Positions 36,601-41,682 are shown, counted from the stretch's first letter. The stretch is DNA of 64,000 nt from Fragum whitleyi (GCA_948146395.1 OX411543.1:65235474-65299473); one strand, 5' to 3'. Translations and numbers: made by a program. The notes: a model not told the origin generated them from the letters alone.

Positions 36601-38998
36601 GGTGACCTTGACCCCTGGATGACCTTGACCTTCAACATAGATTGGCCATAATTTAAAATCAAAGCGGTGTCGGGGGCATTGTCATCTTACAGTGACAGCT
36701 CTTGTTTTTGTCTTGTATATTTGGATGATGCTAACCAATTTTCATTTTGTCCAAATTAATACGACTTCTTTTTTTAAAACCTATTTTGAATATTAAAGCT
36801 GTCATTTGGCAATTTTTTTGTGTTGAAAAACAAGTTAAATTGTTCGACTAATGAAATGAATGCTTGCTTTTCACAAATGACATAGTTGAAGACACTTGTA
36901 TGTATAAGTAAAACCACAAAATAACACATGTAACTCATTGCATGAAAAGGGAAATAAATTGCAAAAAGTAATGTGCTTGATAAAACTTAGACTACCATCC
37001 AGCTCTGTTCTCAGGATAACAAGGGCCGAGAAGCATCTCCCTTTGCTTTAGATATGCTTCATAGGGTATGCCCTGCGATAAGGATGATAAAACGTGTCAA
37101 ACTGTTTGCGAGTTATACTCTGCTTTACATGTGTGTACACATGTAAAGCAGGGTATAATTTGTAGACAGTTTGTTACATATTGTCATCATGACTGTGGGG
37201 TATATTTTGGGTACTTGGCAGCACTTTCTAAGTTGAAAGCAGGACTGGATGTATAGTCTTTGTACCATTAGATATTATAATTCTGAAAGTTGGAATTCGT
37301 GAAATGACCCTTTTCATGATATGGGTCACATATGAATGTATTGCATGTGTGTAAGAGTAGGAAACGAGATGGACTGATAGATCATTTCAAAAGTTTTTGT
37401 TACATTTTATTGTTTAACATTAGTATTGACTAAATGTGGTACCTACACCTAGCAGGATCAATTTTTCAAGTGATCTGAAATCTGACAAAAATTTATCAGA
37501 TTTATTCTTCTTTTTTTTTCTCAGTAGAAATATGTTTGTTTTCAATATAATAACTCTCTGTATTGTAAGGTCTGCTATTACATATATTTACAAGTCTGAT
37601 TATTATTGATGTATCGTAATTCTCTTGGTAGGATTATTCTTAATATCCTGTGTGGTGTTCCAGCAATTTTACATTTGTGCAATGTAAAGACCCGGATCAG
37701 CCTATGCATCTGCACAGTGTGATCAGAGCATTTATCTTTGGGAGATAGAAACTGACCCAAAGTTTCTATTAATGAAAGAAGAATGCTTAATATTCAATAT
37801 GTGGCCACCCAAGCTGTTCAATTATGCGTTTCACCCAGATGTGAAATTAATTGAAACATCACACAAAGGCTCATATAACTTAAAAAGGCAATTCAAAATA
37901 GACTGTTTGCAATATTCATTTATTCTATATCTTCTTCAAACAATTACATCATTATAATATAATAACTCCATCTGATCTTGATACAAATTTGTTTGCATGT
38001 TTATTGTTGTTCTAACTTGGTGTAAATTAAAATGTATGAATGTGTTTGGTCAACTTGACTTGTGACTGTTTTCCAACTAAGACTGAAATTTGAATTTTAA
38101 TCGGGACCAATTTCAGTAAAGAATAAAATGCCAGTTTTGTTTCTATCTTATTGTTAATAAATTTGTGGTAACTAGAGAAAACACAAACGTCAGCAAATAT
38201 CCACTTTCACTGTATTTAACTCTGTTTAAATTTGTAAATTATGCATGTGCATGTTATGGTATAGAAAGTACTCCTACATGTGTATTTTATTCTTCAACTT
38301 CATTTCAAATAAAATAAAATCTAACATTAATAAGAAATTCAAATTGAAGATAGCCTGACTATAATGGAGGATTATCAGCTGGTAGAAAATCAGAAAACCA
38401 TAAAAAAGTGGAATAACCGAAACTTTGAAAACTTAAAATTGAATTGGTTTGATATGATTTCTATTTTATAACAATTGACAATGTGAGAAAATATAAGAAT
38501 ATTGGTAACAATGAGCTTATTAACCCTTTGCTGTTTAATCCCTGCTTTTTACGTGCCTGTTATTTTATGATTGAGAAAACATTGTGAAAAAAGAAGAAAT
38601 TGCTCCTGACAAGCAATTTCTTCTTTTTCCACACTATTTTCTACCCTACTGGATTTTTTTTTTCAAATTAAATCCACTTTAAATTTTCGTCTGAAATACC
38701 TTTGAATTTGGAAAGGTCCAAAATTTTGAAAAAAACAGGAAAGGGTTAAAATTGCAGAAGTTTAAGTTTGATTCAAATACTAGAATTGCTTTTGATATTT
38801 TCAGATAACAAACAAGAAGCATGTTGCGAGGCCCTGTATGACTTTGAACCAGAAAACGAAGGGGAACTTGGCTTTAACGAGGGCGACATCATTACATTGA
38901 CCACGCAAATTGATGAAAACTGGTTTGAGGGAAAAGTTCGAGGGAGATCCGGATTCTTCCCCATTAACTATGTTAAAGTTCTTGTTCCATTACCTTGA
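423..38998 (+). CDS. EndoA: Endophilin-A, complete gene, ten coding exons (spliced CDS 1071 nt, 356 aa)
   Basis: Membrane-bending adaptor of clathrin-dependent and fast endocytosis and synaptic-vesicle recycling. In known family members the N-terminal helix and BAR domain dimerise on curved membrane, and the SH3 domain recruits dynamin and synaptojanin. Coding exons: 423-467, 5254-5322, 16762-16834, 18786-18929, 19384-19517, 21384-21450, 31936-32036, 32644-32747, 33685-33824, 38805-38998. Every intron is GT/AG and phases match throughout. Domains: amphipathic helix 0 (about residues 1-20), BAR (about 25-245), Ser/Pro linker (246-297), SH3 (about 298-354). The length fits the 347-368 residues usual for endophilin-A. 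No exon is missing or broken. Endophilin-B is ruled out by the start [15 protein letters not shown] and by the SH3 sequence. Which vertebrate paralogue is closest cannot be told here. Confidence 0.95.
468..775. other. Intron 1, unremarkable start
   Basis: I see nothing supportable here beyond the splice donor. Confidence 0.4.
1001..1240 (+). repeat. Three direct ~100-bp repeats
   Basis: The word ACAATAATTTGGTA recurs near 1002, 1101 and 1206, followed by a similar GTCTCA/GCTCA segment and TTTCTCA. Period about 100-104 bp, diverged. A related word also lies near 2349. Confidence 0.6.
2368..2405 (+). repeat. 38-bp duplicated segment, copy 1
   Basis: Identical over about 38 bases to 3430-3467 (key word CAGACTGTAAGACGAGTACA). 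The near-perfect identity against diverged surroundings suggests a recent duplication or a young element end. Confidence 0.75.
3371..3510 (+). repeat. Low-complexity tract and 38-bp duplicate copy 2
   Basis: A T-run near 3380-3398, the second copy of the 38-bp duplicated segment (3430-3467), and a TTA/ATT microsatellite near 3476-3501. Confidence 0.8.
3945..5242 (+). mobile_element. Hairpin/CCGT element, type A (GCTCACC), full length
   Basis: Starts with a T-run and GCTCACCTGAGC, whose arm is repeated inverted as AAGGTGAGC, then a CCGTCGT microsatellite at about 4000-4030. The core (about 4200-5150) is tandem: successive units start near 4211, 4376, 4554, 4720, 4897 and 5066. The 3' end has CTCAGGTGAGC, the inverse of the 5' word, then hairpin GGACCATCTTGGTCC and CTCTTGTT. 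No transposase. Layout matches pearl/HINE (non-autonomous Helentron) elements by established description; the class assignment is inference. The end lies 11 bp before endophilin exon 2. Confidence 0.8.
5254..5322 (+). CDS. EndoA: Endophilin-A coding exon 2
   Basis: 69 bp, phase 0 on both sides, encoding [20 protein letters not shown] plus MER. This is the conserved SEKxGGAxGTxLDxxF segment linking helix 0 to the BAR domain. Acceptor TTGTTTCAG, donor AGG|GTAAGA. No start codon opens this stretch in an ORF, but frame and family similarity are unambiguous. Two usual positions differ: the Glu after GGA is Lys and the Lys before LD is Val. Confidence 0.93.
5314..6275 (+). repeat. ~51-bp minisatellite starting inside exon 2
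   Basis: About 15 units of roughly 50-51 bp, with consensus parts GGAGAGGGTAAGATAGGAG, TTGAAATATGTATTTTC and TCCACTTGTCTTA. The first unit includes the last 9 coding bases and the donor of exon 2. Eight further units keep the donor hexamer GTAAGA. Larger-scale duplication is visible, since blocks near 5570-5690 and 5840-5960 are nearly the same, 270 bp apart. Confidence 0.9.
5393..5534. mobile_element. MITE inserted in the minisatellite
   Basis: 142 bp with imperfect terminal inverted repeats CAGGGGTTTCCCT and CAGGGTTTTCCTT. It interrupts one minisatellite unit, and the word GATA stands on both sides, consistent with a short target duplication. Internal GGGGGT/ACCCCC runs add fold-back potential. 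Superfamily unknown. Confidence 0.65.
6276..7014. other. Intron 2, unannotated AT-rich DNA
   Basis: I see no repeat boundary or coding exon here. A 71-codon open frame at 6517-6732 has no family likeness. Confidence 0.4.
7015..8127 (+). mobile_element. Hairpin/CCGT element, type B (GCTCCAC), full length
   Basis: 5' end TTTTTAGCTCCACTGGCTG with inverted GAAAGCCACTGG, then CCGTCCGT/GCGT microsatellite at about 7070-7112. Core units of 164-165 bp start near 7242, 7406, 7571 and 7736. The 3' end has CCTGTGGAGCGA (inverse of GCTCCAC) then hairpin AGCCATTCATGGCT and TTCTAGTT. No protein-coding capacity; apparent open frames are microsatellite translation. Confidence 0.8.
8385..8539. mobile_element. 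CAGGGAAA MITE, copy 1
   Basis: 155 bp with ends CAAGGAAAAAGACTA and, inverted, CAGGGAAAATGACTA. Flanked by a 6-bp duplication GTCAAT (8379-8384 and 8540-8545). Internal GGGCCC-rich words are shared with copies at 51421 and 60917. Confidence 0.8.
8672..9962 (+). mobile_element. Hairpin/CCGT element, type A, full length, 145-bp core
   Basis: 5' GCTCACCTGAGC with inverted AAGGTGAGC, CCGTCGT microsatellite (8729-8778), then about seven core units. Starts of the GTTTACACTCTAGAG word near 8792, 8937, 9082, 9227 and 9372 give a period of exactly 145 bp; later units are diverged. 3' end GGGGAGCGATCTA and GGACCATCTTGGTCCTCTTG. The core differs from that of the type A copy at 3945. Confidence 0.85.
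10060..10093. mobile_element. Terminal fragment of the CAGGGGTG element
   Basis: Inverse of the left end of the element at 47764 (GGACAAGTC, GGCATGGG and CACCCCTGG words). Only this end is visible. Confidence 0.6.
10094..10740. other. Intron 2, unannotated
   Basis: AT-rich; I see no supportable feature. Confidence 0.4.
10741..10985 (+). mobile_element. Hairpin/CCGT element fragment, type F (GCCGCC)
   Basis: T-run, hairpin GCCGCCGGAGGCGG, then a TCCATCCGTCCATC microsatellite and a short core resembling the other families (TTGAAACTTGGTCAATC). No 3' hairpin; it passes directly into the next element. Confidence 0.6.
10986..11620 (+). mobile_element. Hairpin/CCGT element, type E (GTCCCC), 161-bp core
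   Basis: Starts with TAGTCCCCTACCGGC and inverted GCCGAATGGGACTA, then CTGT/CCGT microsatellite (11041-11074). Core units start near 11080, 11241, 11401 and 11562 (TTCAGTTTTC word), a period of about 161 bp and well conserved. The 3' terminus is missing: the fourth unit breaks off near 11625 into a type A/B-like core. Confidence 0.75.
11621..12350 (+). mobile_element. Type A/B-like core without ends
   Basis: Degenerate repeats of the CAAACCATTGGGCC, TTTCAATGAAACTTGGCA and TTCAAGAAATTT words seen in other elements. Fused at its left to the type E core at GAGTCCTCTTTC. No terminal hairpin is visible. Confidence 0.65.
12686..13640 (+). mobile_element. Degenerate type A element with duplicated 5' end
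   Basis: 5' word AGCTCACTTGAGTACAAAG at 12690 and again as CGCTCAACCTGAGTACAAAG near 12805. Core of about 145 bp with GTGTGCACTCTAGAGGCC-like words and GGTCAAAAACTAGGTCA. The 3' hairpin was not found. Heavily mutated, so an old copy. Confidence 0.65.
13641..14030. other. Intron 2, unannotated
   Basis: No repeat boundary or exon seen. Confidence 0.35.
14031..15050 (+). mobile_element. Hairpin/CCGT element, type B, full length
   Basis: 5' TTTTTAGCTCCACTGGGGCT lacks the inner hairpin arm present in the copy at 7015. Microsatellite CCGTCCGT near 14086. About 160-bp core units. 3' CCTGTGGAGCGACACAAGCC then ATTCATGGCTTTTTAGTT. Confidence 0.8.
15155..15752 (+). mobile_element. Mosaic element: type B 5' end, type A 3' end
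   Basis: Begins TTTTTAGCTGCACTGGCTGA (type B) but ends TTCAGGTGAGCGCTTTAGGG (type A). The middle carries AAACTTGGCAGAAATGTTCC words common to the A/B cores. Evidence of exchange between families. Confidence 0.65.
15753..16761. other. Intron 2 end, unannotated
   Basis: AT-rich; nothing supportable except the acceptor TCTATTTCAG before exon 3. Confidence 0.4.
16762..16834 (+). CDS. EndoA: Endophilin-A coding exon 3
   Basis: Encodes [20 protein letters not shown] then QPNP; the Ala codon is split. Start of BAR helix 1 and the QPNPA turn typical of endophilin-A. Acceptor TTTCAG, donor G|GTAACT, phase 0 in and phase 1 out. Confidence 0.96.
16901..17213. mobile_element. ~310-bp MITE with central palindrome, copy 1
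   Basis: Ends carry TAATAGTAGCACC and, inverted, TACCATATTTCTCCTAATAA. In the centre, 17014-17085, lies a near-perfect palindrome around TCATTTATATGA with 30-bp arms. An inverted copy of the whole element lies at 44656-44958. Confidence 0.75.
17278..17392. mobile_element. 112-bp palindromic MITE
   Basis: Arms begin GGCCCAATTGCATAACA and its inverse TGTTATGCAATTGGACC; the inner parts also pair imperfectly (AGTTTAGTGGTAACCT against AGTTTACCACTTAACC). No coding potential. Confidence 0.75.
17393..18785. other. Intron 3, unannotated
   Basis: AT-rich with an A-run near 18067 and a short TA tract near 17798. I see no exon or clear element. Confidence 0.4.
18786..18929 (+). CDS. EndoA: Endophilin-A coding exon 4
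   Basis: Encodes residues 63-110 of the BAR domain: [20 protein letters not shown], then [20 protein letters not shown] and DLGEESLF. The [16 protein letters not shown] stretch is diagnostic of endophilin-A, where the insert on BAR helix 1 contacts membrane. Acceptor TTTTCAG, donor G|GTAATA, phase 1 to phase 1. Confidence 0.97.
19053..19124. mobile_element. 72-bp palindrome (P72), copy 1
   Basis: Arms ATGGCTCAGTGCAAAACAG and inverse, loop AACA between CCTATA and TATAGG; nearly perfect hairpin. Member of a family also at 23070, 23180, 24280, 29779 and 32201. It abuts a SINE-like fragment. Confidence 0.85.
19125..19300 (+). mobile_element. SINE 3'-region fragment
   Basis: Carries GTCTCCCACCAATTGTAGA, TTAGTGGTACAGGCAGCTAG and the tail CACTAAACCATTTTCAAACG. 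These are diverged counterparts of the CACCAATGGG body and TTCAAACAAACAAA tail of the SINE at 30119. No tRNA head. Confidence 0.5.
19384..19517 (+). CDS. EndoA: Endophilin-A coding exon 5
   Basis: Encodes residues 111-155: [40 protein letters not shown] and LKEVT. BAR helix 2, with the VKQNFLEPL motif of the family. Acceptor GTTACAG, donor ACA|GTATGT, phase 1 to 0. Confidence 0.97.
19641..20860 (+). mobile_element. Hairpin/CCGT element, type A, 3'-truncated, ~145-bp core
   Basis: 5' T-run and TAGCTCACCTGAGCACAAAG with inverted TCAATGTGAGC; the microsatellite is reduced to a few bases. About seven core units of 125-146 bp: TTAGAAAAACC words near 19857, 20002, 20260, 20405 and 20551. Core GTGCACTCTAGAGGCC is homologous to the 145-bp cores at 8672 and 48630. 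No 3' hairpin; the sequence fades near 20860-20940. Confidence 0.75.
21039..21374. mobile_element. TA-flanked MITE (Tc1/mariner-like ends), copy 1
   Basis: Flanked by TA on both sides; ends CAGTCAATATTGCTCGAGCG and, inverted, CAGTAAAACTTGTGTTAAGC. Repeated AAGCGACCA words. The TA target duplication and CAGT termini fit Tc1/mariner-like elements. Its right end stops 9 bp before exon 6. Confidence 0.8.
21384..21450 (+). CDS. EndoA: Endophilin-A coding exon 6
   Basis: Encodes [20 protein letters not shown] then DK; the Gly codon is split. Basic concave-face segment of BAR helix 2 with the HHxKKLxGRRLDFDxKK signature. Acceptor AATTTCAG, donor G|GTTAGT. Its polypyrimidine tract is mostly MITE sequence. 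Confidence 0.96.
21451..22939. other. Intron 6, unannotated start
   Basis: AT-rich intronic DNA. No exon, clear repeat or RNA gene seen. Confidence 0.4.
22940..23173. mobile_element. GCCTGTG MITE, copy 1, with palindrome insertion
   Basis: Ends GGCCTATGTGTGTGACATT and, inverted, TGAGCCTGTGTGTGATATTT. The internal CTGATCAGCCTGTGTATC word is shared with other copies (28308, 29976, 37645, 48301). A P72-type palindrome occupies 23070-23134. Confidence 0.75.
23070..23134. mobile_element. 72-bp palindrome family, copy 2
   Basis: CAGTTCAACACTATAGTAAG with inverse CTTGCTATAGTGTTGCACTA; loop AACA flanked by CCTATA/TATAGG as in the other copies. It lies inside the GCCTGTG MITE. Confidence 0.8.
23180..23246. 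mobile_element. 72-bp palindrome family, copy 3
   Basis: GGTCAGTGCAAAGTTATTGT with inverse AATAGTTTTGCACTGACC around CCTATAAATGTATAGG. Only 46 bp from copy 2. Confidence 0.8.
24003..24075 (+). repeat. Poly-T followed by poly-G tract
   Basis: About 27 T, a short AT break, 12 T, then about 23 G. Length is uncertain because such runs are error-prone in sequencing. A long G run can form a quadruplex. Confidence 0.8.
24280..24351. mobile_element. 72-bp palindrome family, copy 4 (best preserved)
   Basis: ATGGCTCAGTACAAAACAGT and inverse ACTGTTTTGCACTGAGCCAT pair over about 34 bases each with two mismatches; loop AACA in CCTATAAACATATAGG. No coding potential. Confidence 0.9.
24352..25294. other. 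Intron 6, unannotated
   Basis: A 125-codon open frame (24627-25004) lacks family likeness and sits in intronic AT-rich DNA; I do not call it a gene. Confidence 0.4.
25295..25496 (+). mobile_element. Type C-like core fragment
   Basis: TGTCCATCTGTCTGTCTGC microsatellite followed by CTTTTCAAGATACAATAATC, GATGATGAAAGATCTCA and CCAAGGTCAAACTTT, all type C core words. Truncated on the right by the type D element. Confidence 0.6.
25497..26370 (+). mobile_element. Hairpin/CCGT element, type D (ATGCTCCCC), full length
   Basis: 5' TTTTTATGCTCCCCGAAGGG with hairpin CTCCCCGAAGGGAG, CCGTCCGT microsatellite at 25542-25560. Two core copies begin near 25907 and 26060 (CATATCTCCTAAAGTAT, about 153 bp apart). 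3' end CGGGGAGCATAATCC, the inverse of the 5' word, then hairpin CCGTCTCTGACGG and CTCTTGGG. Confidence 0.8.
26371..27463. other. Intron 6, unannotated
   Basis: Includes a short TA microsatellite near 26980-26994. Nothing else supportable. Confidence 0.4.
27466..27643. mobile_element. TA-flanked MITE, short form
   Basis: 178 bp; TA on both sides. Ends CAGTAAAACCTGTGTTAGTG and, inverted, CAGTCAAACCTGTCTTAAGC. Internal AAGCAAGCACCTGTCTTAAG repeats. Same terminal motif as the element at 21039. Confidence 0.85.
28308..28478. mobile_element. GCCTGTG MITE, copy 2
   Basis: Ends GAGCCTGTGTGTGACATTTC and, inverted, TATGAGCCTGTGAGTGAGAT; both continue into AACAATTTCA. About 171 bp. Confidence 0.85.
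28885..29130 (+). mobile_element. Diverged type C element
   Basis: CTGTCTGCCTTTCTGTC microsatellite, then ACCTGAAAACTTAAG, GGTCAAGGTTGCCAATCACG and AAGGGGCATAAGTGTTTTAT, in the order of the copy at 30526. The 5' hairpin is not recognisable. Confidence 0.6.
29131..29778. other. Intron 6, unannotated
   Basis: No exon or repeat boundary seen. Confidence 0.35.
29779..29822. mobile_element. 72-bp palindrome family, copy 5, deleted
   Basis: ATGGCTCAGCCTGTAGGCAG then TTACAACTGTTTCAGACTTA; most of the left arm is missing, right arm kept. Confidence 0.65.
29976..30511. mobile_element. GCCTGTG MITE, copy 3, split by a SINE
   Basis: Left part 29976-30118, right part 30397-30511. Ends ATATGAGCCTGTTTATGTCA and, inverted, ATATGAGCCAGTGCATGACA. 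The SINE at 30119-30396 interrupts it. Confidence 0.85.
30119..30396 (+). mobile_element. tRNA-derived SINE, complete
   Basis: 278 bp flanked by a perfect 14-bp duplication TTATCTACAAATCA (30105-30118, 30397-30410). tRNA-like head with A-box-like TAGCGCAGTTGATTAGGC and B box GGTTCGATCCC. Body has CACCAATGGGTAGATAATC and GTAATGGTAGTACAGG, tail TTCAAACAAACAAA. Internal Pol III promoter implied; mobilised by LINE machinery elsewhere. Confidence 0.92.
30526..30850 (+). mobile_element. Hairpin/CCGT element, type C (ATGCCCCC), short full copy
   Basis: 5' TTTTTATGCCCCCCTATCGA with inverse GATTGGGGGCAT, then a long CTGT/CCGT microsatellite (30570-30630). One core, then GTTACGGGGGCATTCGTG and CACAAACACATCTTGTTTC at the 3' end. 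Confidence 0.82.
30851..31552. other. Intron 6, unannotated
   Basis: AT-rich; nothing supportable. Confidence 0.4.
31553..31831 (+). mobile_element. SINE, diverged copy before exon 7
   Basis: Body CCCACCAATGGGTGTATG and tail GTTGAAAGTGGGGTCAAACA with AACAAAAC. The tRNA head is poorly preserved (GGGGTCCTCAGATAAGACC). Ends about 105 bp before exon 7. Confidence 0.65.
31936..32036 (+). CDS. EndoA: Endophilin-A coding exon 7
   Basis: Encodes residues 178-211: [20 protein letters not shown] then [17 protein letters not shown] helix 3, with the typical [19 protein letters not shown]. Acceptor TATCTAG (the only TAG acceptor in the gene), donor GAT|GTAAGT, phase 1 to 0. Confidence 0.96.
32201..32272. 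mobile_element. 72-bp palindrome family, copy 6
   Basis: ATGGCTCAGTGTGAAATGGC and inverse GTGCTGAGCCAT; the inner arm CTGTAACTGCC pairs with imperfect inverse. Lies in intron 7. Confidence 0.85.
32644..32747 (+). CDS. EndoA: Endophilin-A coding exon 8
   Basis: Encodes residues 212-245: [20 protein letters not shown] then [14 protein letters not shown]. End of the BAR domain, with the EQIAQLxxFVEAQxxxHxQ signature. Acceptor GACAG, donor AG|GTGAGG, phase 0 to 2. Confidence 0.96.
32748..33363. other. Intron 8, unannotated
   Basis: Short inverted words (TGTGGAAAATAG with TTTTTCCACAC) near 32910-33015 hint at a small fold-back, otherwise nothing. Confidence 0.35.
33364..33629. mobile_element. 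MITE with GAGGTGC termini before exon 9
   Basis: 266 bp. Ends AGAGGTGCGTTCATTAGAGC and, inverted, CGAGGTGCATTCTTTAGAGC; both followed by AAGAT. Inner AAGATTCTTA/TAAGAATCTT words are palindromic. Ends 55 bp upstream of exon 9. Confidence 0.85.
33685..33824 (+). CDS. EndoA: Endophilin-A coding exon 9 (linker)
   Basis: Encodes the disordered linker, residues 246-292, after the split Arg codon: [40 protein letters not shown] and GEYYASG. Rich in Ser/Pro/Tyr with SPSP and basic stretches, likely phosphorylated. Acceptor TTATCAG, donor G|GTAGGT. Linkers vary between species, so this call rests on phase, splice sites and composition. Confidence 0.88.
34058..34121 (+). mobile_element. SINE head, split by insertion (left part)
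   Basis: tRNA-like start with A-box-like TAGCATAAGTGGTAGTGCG and truncated B box GGTTTGATC. Continues at 35770 after a 1.65-kb insertion. Confidence 0.75.
34122..35769. mobile_element. 1648-bp DNA element inserted in a SINE
   Basis: Flanked by an 8-bp repeat GTTTGATC (34114-34121, 35770-35777). Ends AACGTTGGCGCTGTCG and, inverted, AGGGTTCACTCTGGCTC match weakly, but subterminal words TTTCGCCAAATGAAAAA/TCGCCAAATGCGAC and GTGGCCCCAA are inverted copies. An 8-bp target duplication fits hAT-like insertion. Contains a second patch rich in GACGACAA near 34470-34560. No transposase recognised. Confidence 0.7.
35770..35960 (+). mobile_element. SINE body and tail (right part of the split copy)
   Basis: Starts with the duplicated GTTTGATC, then CCCCAACAGCGGCACTCA, ACCACCAATGGGTTGAT, GTAATGGTAGTACTGG and GTGGTGTAAAACCCAATTC. 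It matches the body of the SINE at 30119. Confidence 0.8.
36413..36706 (+). mobile_element. Hairpin/CCGT element, type C, short full copy
   Basis: 5' TTTTTATGCCCCCGATAGGG, microsatellite CCGTCCGTCTGTCTG (36453-36488). 3' GTCGGGGGCATTGTCATC, hairpin-like CTTACAGTGACAG and CTCTTGTTTTT. The core contains GACCTTGACC words. Confidence 0.82.
36707..37082. other. Intron 9, unannotated
   Basis: No feature seen. Confidence 0.35.
37083..37189. mobile_element. GCTTTRCA palindrome, copy 1
   Basis: 107 bp hairpin. Arms GATGATAAAACGTGTCAAAC and its imperfect inverse, centre ACATGTGTGTACACATGT with flanking CTGCTTT/AAAGCAG. Related to 54161 and 62495. Confidence 0.85.
37304..37340. mobile_element. Terminal fragment of the TATGTGACCC element
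   Basis: GACCCTTTTCATGATATGGG then TCACATATG, the inverse of an end of the MITE at 43673. Confidence 0.5.
37645..37876. mobile_element. GCCTGTG MITE, copy 4
   Basis: Ends TCCTGTGTGGTGTTCCAGCA and, inverted, TATGAGCCTTTGTGTGATGT; internal CGGATCAGCCTATGCATCTG and TATGTGGCCACCCAAGCTGT shared with copy 5 at 48301. Confidence 0.75.
37877..38519. other. Intron 9, unannotated
   Basis: No feature seen. Confidence 0.35.
38520..38749. mobile_element. TTAA MITE (piggyBac-like), copy 1
   Basis: 230 bp, bounded by TTAA. Ends TTAACCCTTTGCTGTTTAA and, inverted, TTAACCCTTTCCTGTTTTT. The centre is a hairpin, AAGAAGAAATTGC with inverse GCAATTTCTTCTT. TTAA target and CCCTTT ends fit non-autonomous piggyBac-type elements. 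Near-identical copy at 49955. Ends 55 bp before exon 10. Confidence 0.88.
38805..38998 (+). CDS. EndoA: Endophilin-A coding exon 10 (SH3 domain and stop)
   Basis: Encodes residues 293-356. SH3 [15 protein letters not shown] at 302-316, GDIITL at 319-324, the binding-groove Trp332 in [18 protein letters not shown] at 342-352, and end VPLP followed by TGA. Groove residues Tyr304, Trp332, Pro345 and Tyr348 are all present, so proline-rich ligand binding is expected. Acceptor TTTTCAG. Confidence 0.98.
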
Positions 38999-40540
38999 AA
39001 ACAATAGACTGTTTTATGTTGTAGGCAAAGGTTTTATACTTTCTTGTTGACCAATGAAATTATAGAGACTGGTTTTACAATGTTAAGTTAGATGTTTAAC
39101 AACAGCATTTAGGAAAGGAGATTCTTTGATTCTTTGTGATCTGATAACAATTTCTTGATTCATATGATGTCCTGAAGATATTGAAATAAGATCAGAAAAC
39201 TGGAAAAAATACTTTCAATTAAACAGGACAAGTTTTGTTTAGAATATAGAAATTTTAAAAATATCTGTCTTATTGGTGAAGAAGTAAATGTATTGTGGGA
39301 AATGCAGAAATTGCTTGTAACCAGCCATTTATGCATTTCTCACAATGATTTCCTTCTTCTGTTGAAAATGAAAAGAGTTGCTTGTAAACAACTATTGTTG
39401 AAATGATATCTTGTGAAAAGCAATTTCAGCATTTTCCACAATTACATCTTCCCCATGAGACCAAGATTTTTAAAATTTCATCAATTATGCAACTTCTTTA
39501 TAATAAGATCAGTCTAAAGCAATGTCTTCTGTTAGAATGTTAAGATCCTTGTAAAAAGATGGTTGAAAATTCAGTGTTTGAATTTTGACCAAGGATATAT
39601 TTCTAGATTGGCAAATTGCTACAAGACTGTAGATATGGTTTTAGCAAGAACTCAGATAATTTGAATCATTCCATGTTGTCCAAAAATGAAATTAGAATAG
39701 ATCTTAATGTATTATGAATACATTTGTACATTTGAAATCTTATACATAGATTGTATCATAATAACTATTAGATAGAAAGATGAAATTAATAGTCTATGAA
39801 TTGTTAACCCATTACCAGATAACCCTTAATTTTGATGTGTTTACACATTGAAGATTATTAAACTGCATAAATATTTAAGCATTTTCATTGGTTAATGCTG
39901 ACCTGAGTATGCACATTATGCTACAATTAAAAAGCATGACAGTTAATAACATACAAAGGAAAAATTATACAAGCTTGCCAATAAATACGTTTCAATTTAA
40001 ACAATCTTTTGATTTAAAGTACAAACTTAATCGCAGGTTCAGGCAAGAACCGCTTTCATATCACATCACACCTACAGCACGGGTCAATTCATTTTTTCCA
40101 TCCAGGAATAAATGGTTATATACCCTGGCAAGAAACCGTAAAACTAACAATGTAAAATGCAACTTTGCATTTTCTAACAATATTTCCTGTCCTATGACCA
40201 ATTTCTAAATTTAGACACACATTTATTGTTATTTATTTATTGTTTATTGCCTGGAAATGGGTTATATGTCAGTAGTTTAGTTTTCAATCATATTCAGATG
40301 ACAAAATCAATTCACCACTGTCAAAATGTTGTTCGGCAAACAAAATTGTTAAAGATCAAATGAAAAGCTAATTTTGGAACGTGTGCTTAAAACATCTCCT
40401 GATAATTATCAATGAAATAAGGAGATACAAAAAGTTCGCTTCGAAAAAAACAAATTTATAAGAACGATATTGACAAAAATACGACCGTGATTTATTGGAA
40501 AATTTTACCTGGCCAGAAATACGTACACGCACATGCGCAA
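38999..40540. other. 3' UTR and downstream flank
   Basis: The polyadenylation site could not be fixed; no AATAAA occurs in the first 900 bases, ATTAAA variants are at about 39220 and 39857. Around 39295-39430 are GAAATTGCTTGT-type palindromic words of the TTAA MITE family, and TTAACCCATTACCAGATAAC at 39805 is a TTAA-MITE-like end. An open frame at 39888-40208 has no family likeness. Confidence 0.4.
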
Positions 40541-40664
40541 TAGCTATGACGTCACCGCGAGGGATTCCCCGTTCTAGATAAACAAAGAGAGCATCGTAAA
40601 TATTACCACTTTCAAATGAAACGAAGAAAAATCTATTCTGTTACCCACTTATCCACATATTCAA

Positions 40665-40815
40665 CTGAGATCGTTTGAGCCCACTTGCTTTGAAGATGTA
40701 GTATCATCACAGTCTGAAGCCGAGTCAGAGATTTAGGGTGAAGAAATCGAGTCTGACCGGTACCCGATTCTGACAGCCCCAACGATCGAATCGGGAATAG
40801 CTCTCCGAGTCTAAT
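40665..40815 (+). pseudogene. Acidic Ser/Glu-rich coding relic
   Basis: One frame reads IQLRSFEPTCFEDVVSSQSE then AESEI, stop, GEEIESDRYP. The FEP followed by acidic Ser-rich residues resembles the start of many element-encoded proteins, but a stop interrupts it and the nearest ATG (40617) is in another frame. Identity unknown. Confidence 0.3.
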
Positions 40816-41682
40816 CTATTGTGCAACATTTAATTTAAACCTACCAATAAAATGGTTTTTAATGATATACCTGAGATATGTCACATGTTTTTGTGGAAAA
40901 TTCAAGTTTCGTTGCCATTTTTGTTGTTGTTTTTTTTTTGGTTTTTACAACGCTAACTGGAAATCCCGATTGATCATTCTTGTCAATTATAATATGGAAA
41001 AAAGTGGCTGGCGTTGGGAACCATTTTTAAATACACAAAGATTAAAAATCTAAATTTCAAGCAGTTTGATTACACACTTTTAATTAATTTTCAAACAATG
41101 ACATCAAAATTTAATTATTTTATCCCTTTGCATGATTATACAGTTGTCATCATGTTACAAAAAAACGGTGCAAAGAAAAAATTATTCTAAAGATTACCAC
41201 CAGAAAAGGCTATGAAATTATAAAAATCGTTCTTTAGCCCCCAGAATGTTGCAAACGCAGCTGTATCAAAACTATATCTATGGCATTTAAGTCGCTTGGA
41301 AAGAATATAATGTATATCTTACCTATCCTGCGGTGTTTTCGAATTTCAATTCCGATATGATCGTTTTTGGCATTATTCCACCAAACACAATTTATCCTTG
41401 CGATCACAATAATCCATAATTCAACCTTAATTTACGACCTTATTATTGTTCATTTATTTTTTGTCACAGCTGTTTAGGCTTTGTTTAAGTCTCATTTTTT
41501 ATATATATATATTAAATCAAAAGTTAGATATCACCTCAGACTCTTAAACCATTGCAAGAATTAAAAATAAAGGAGAAGGTTAAACAGAAGTCCTTTCATA
41601 AGCCGCAAATCACATGTGTAAGTGTCATAAAGATCGTCTTTTCTTACGCAACGTTCCAAACCACGTGTCAAAGTTTCTTTGA

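Noticed and set aside
39888..40208. 106-codon open frame after endophilin
   Set aside because: No recognisable motif and AT-rich codon use like noncoding flank; no splice or start support.
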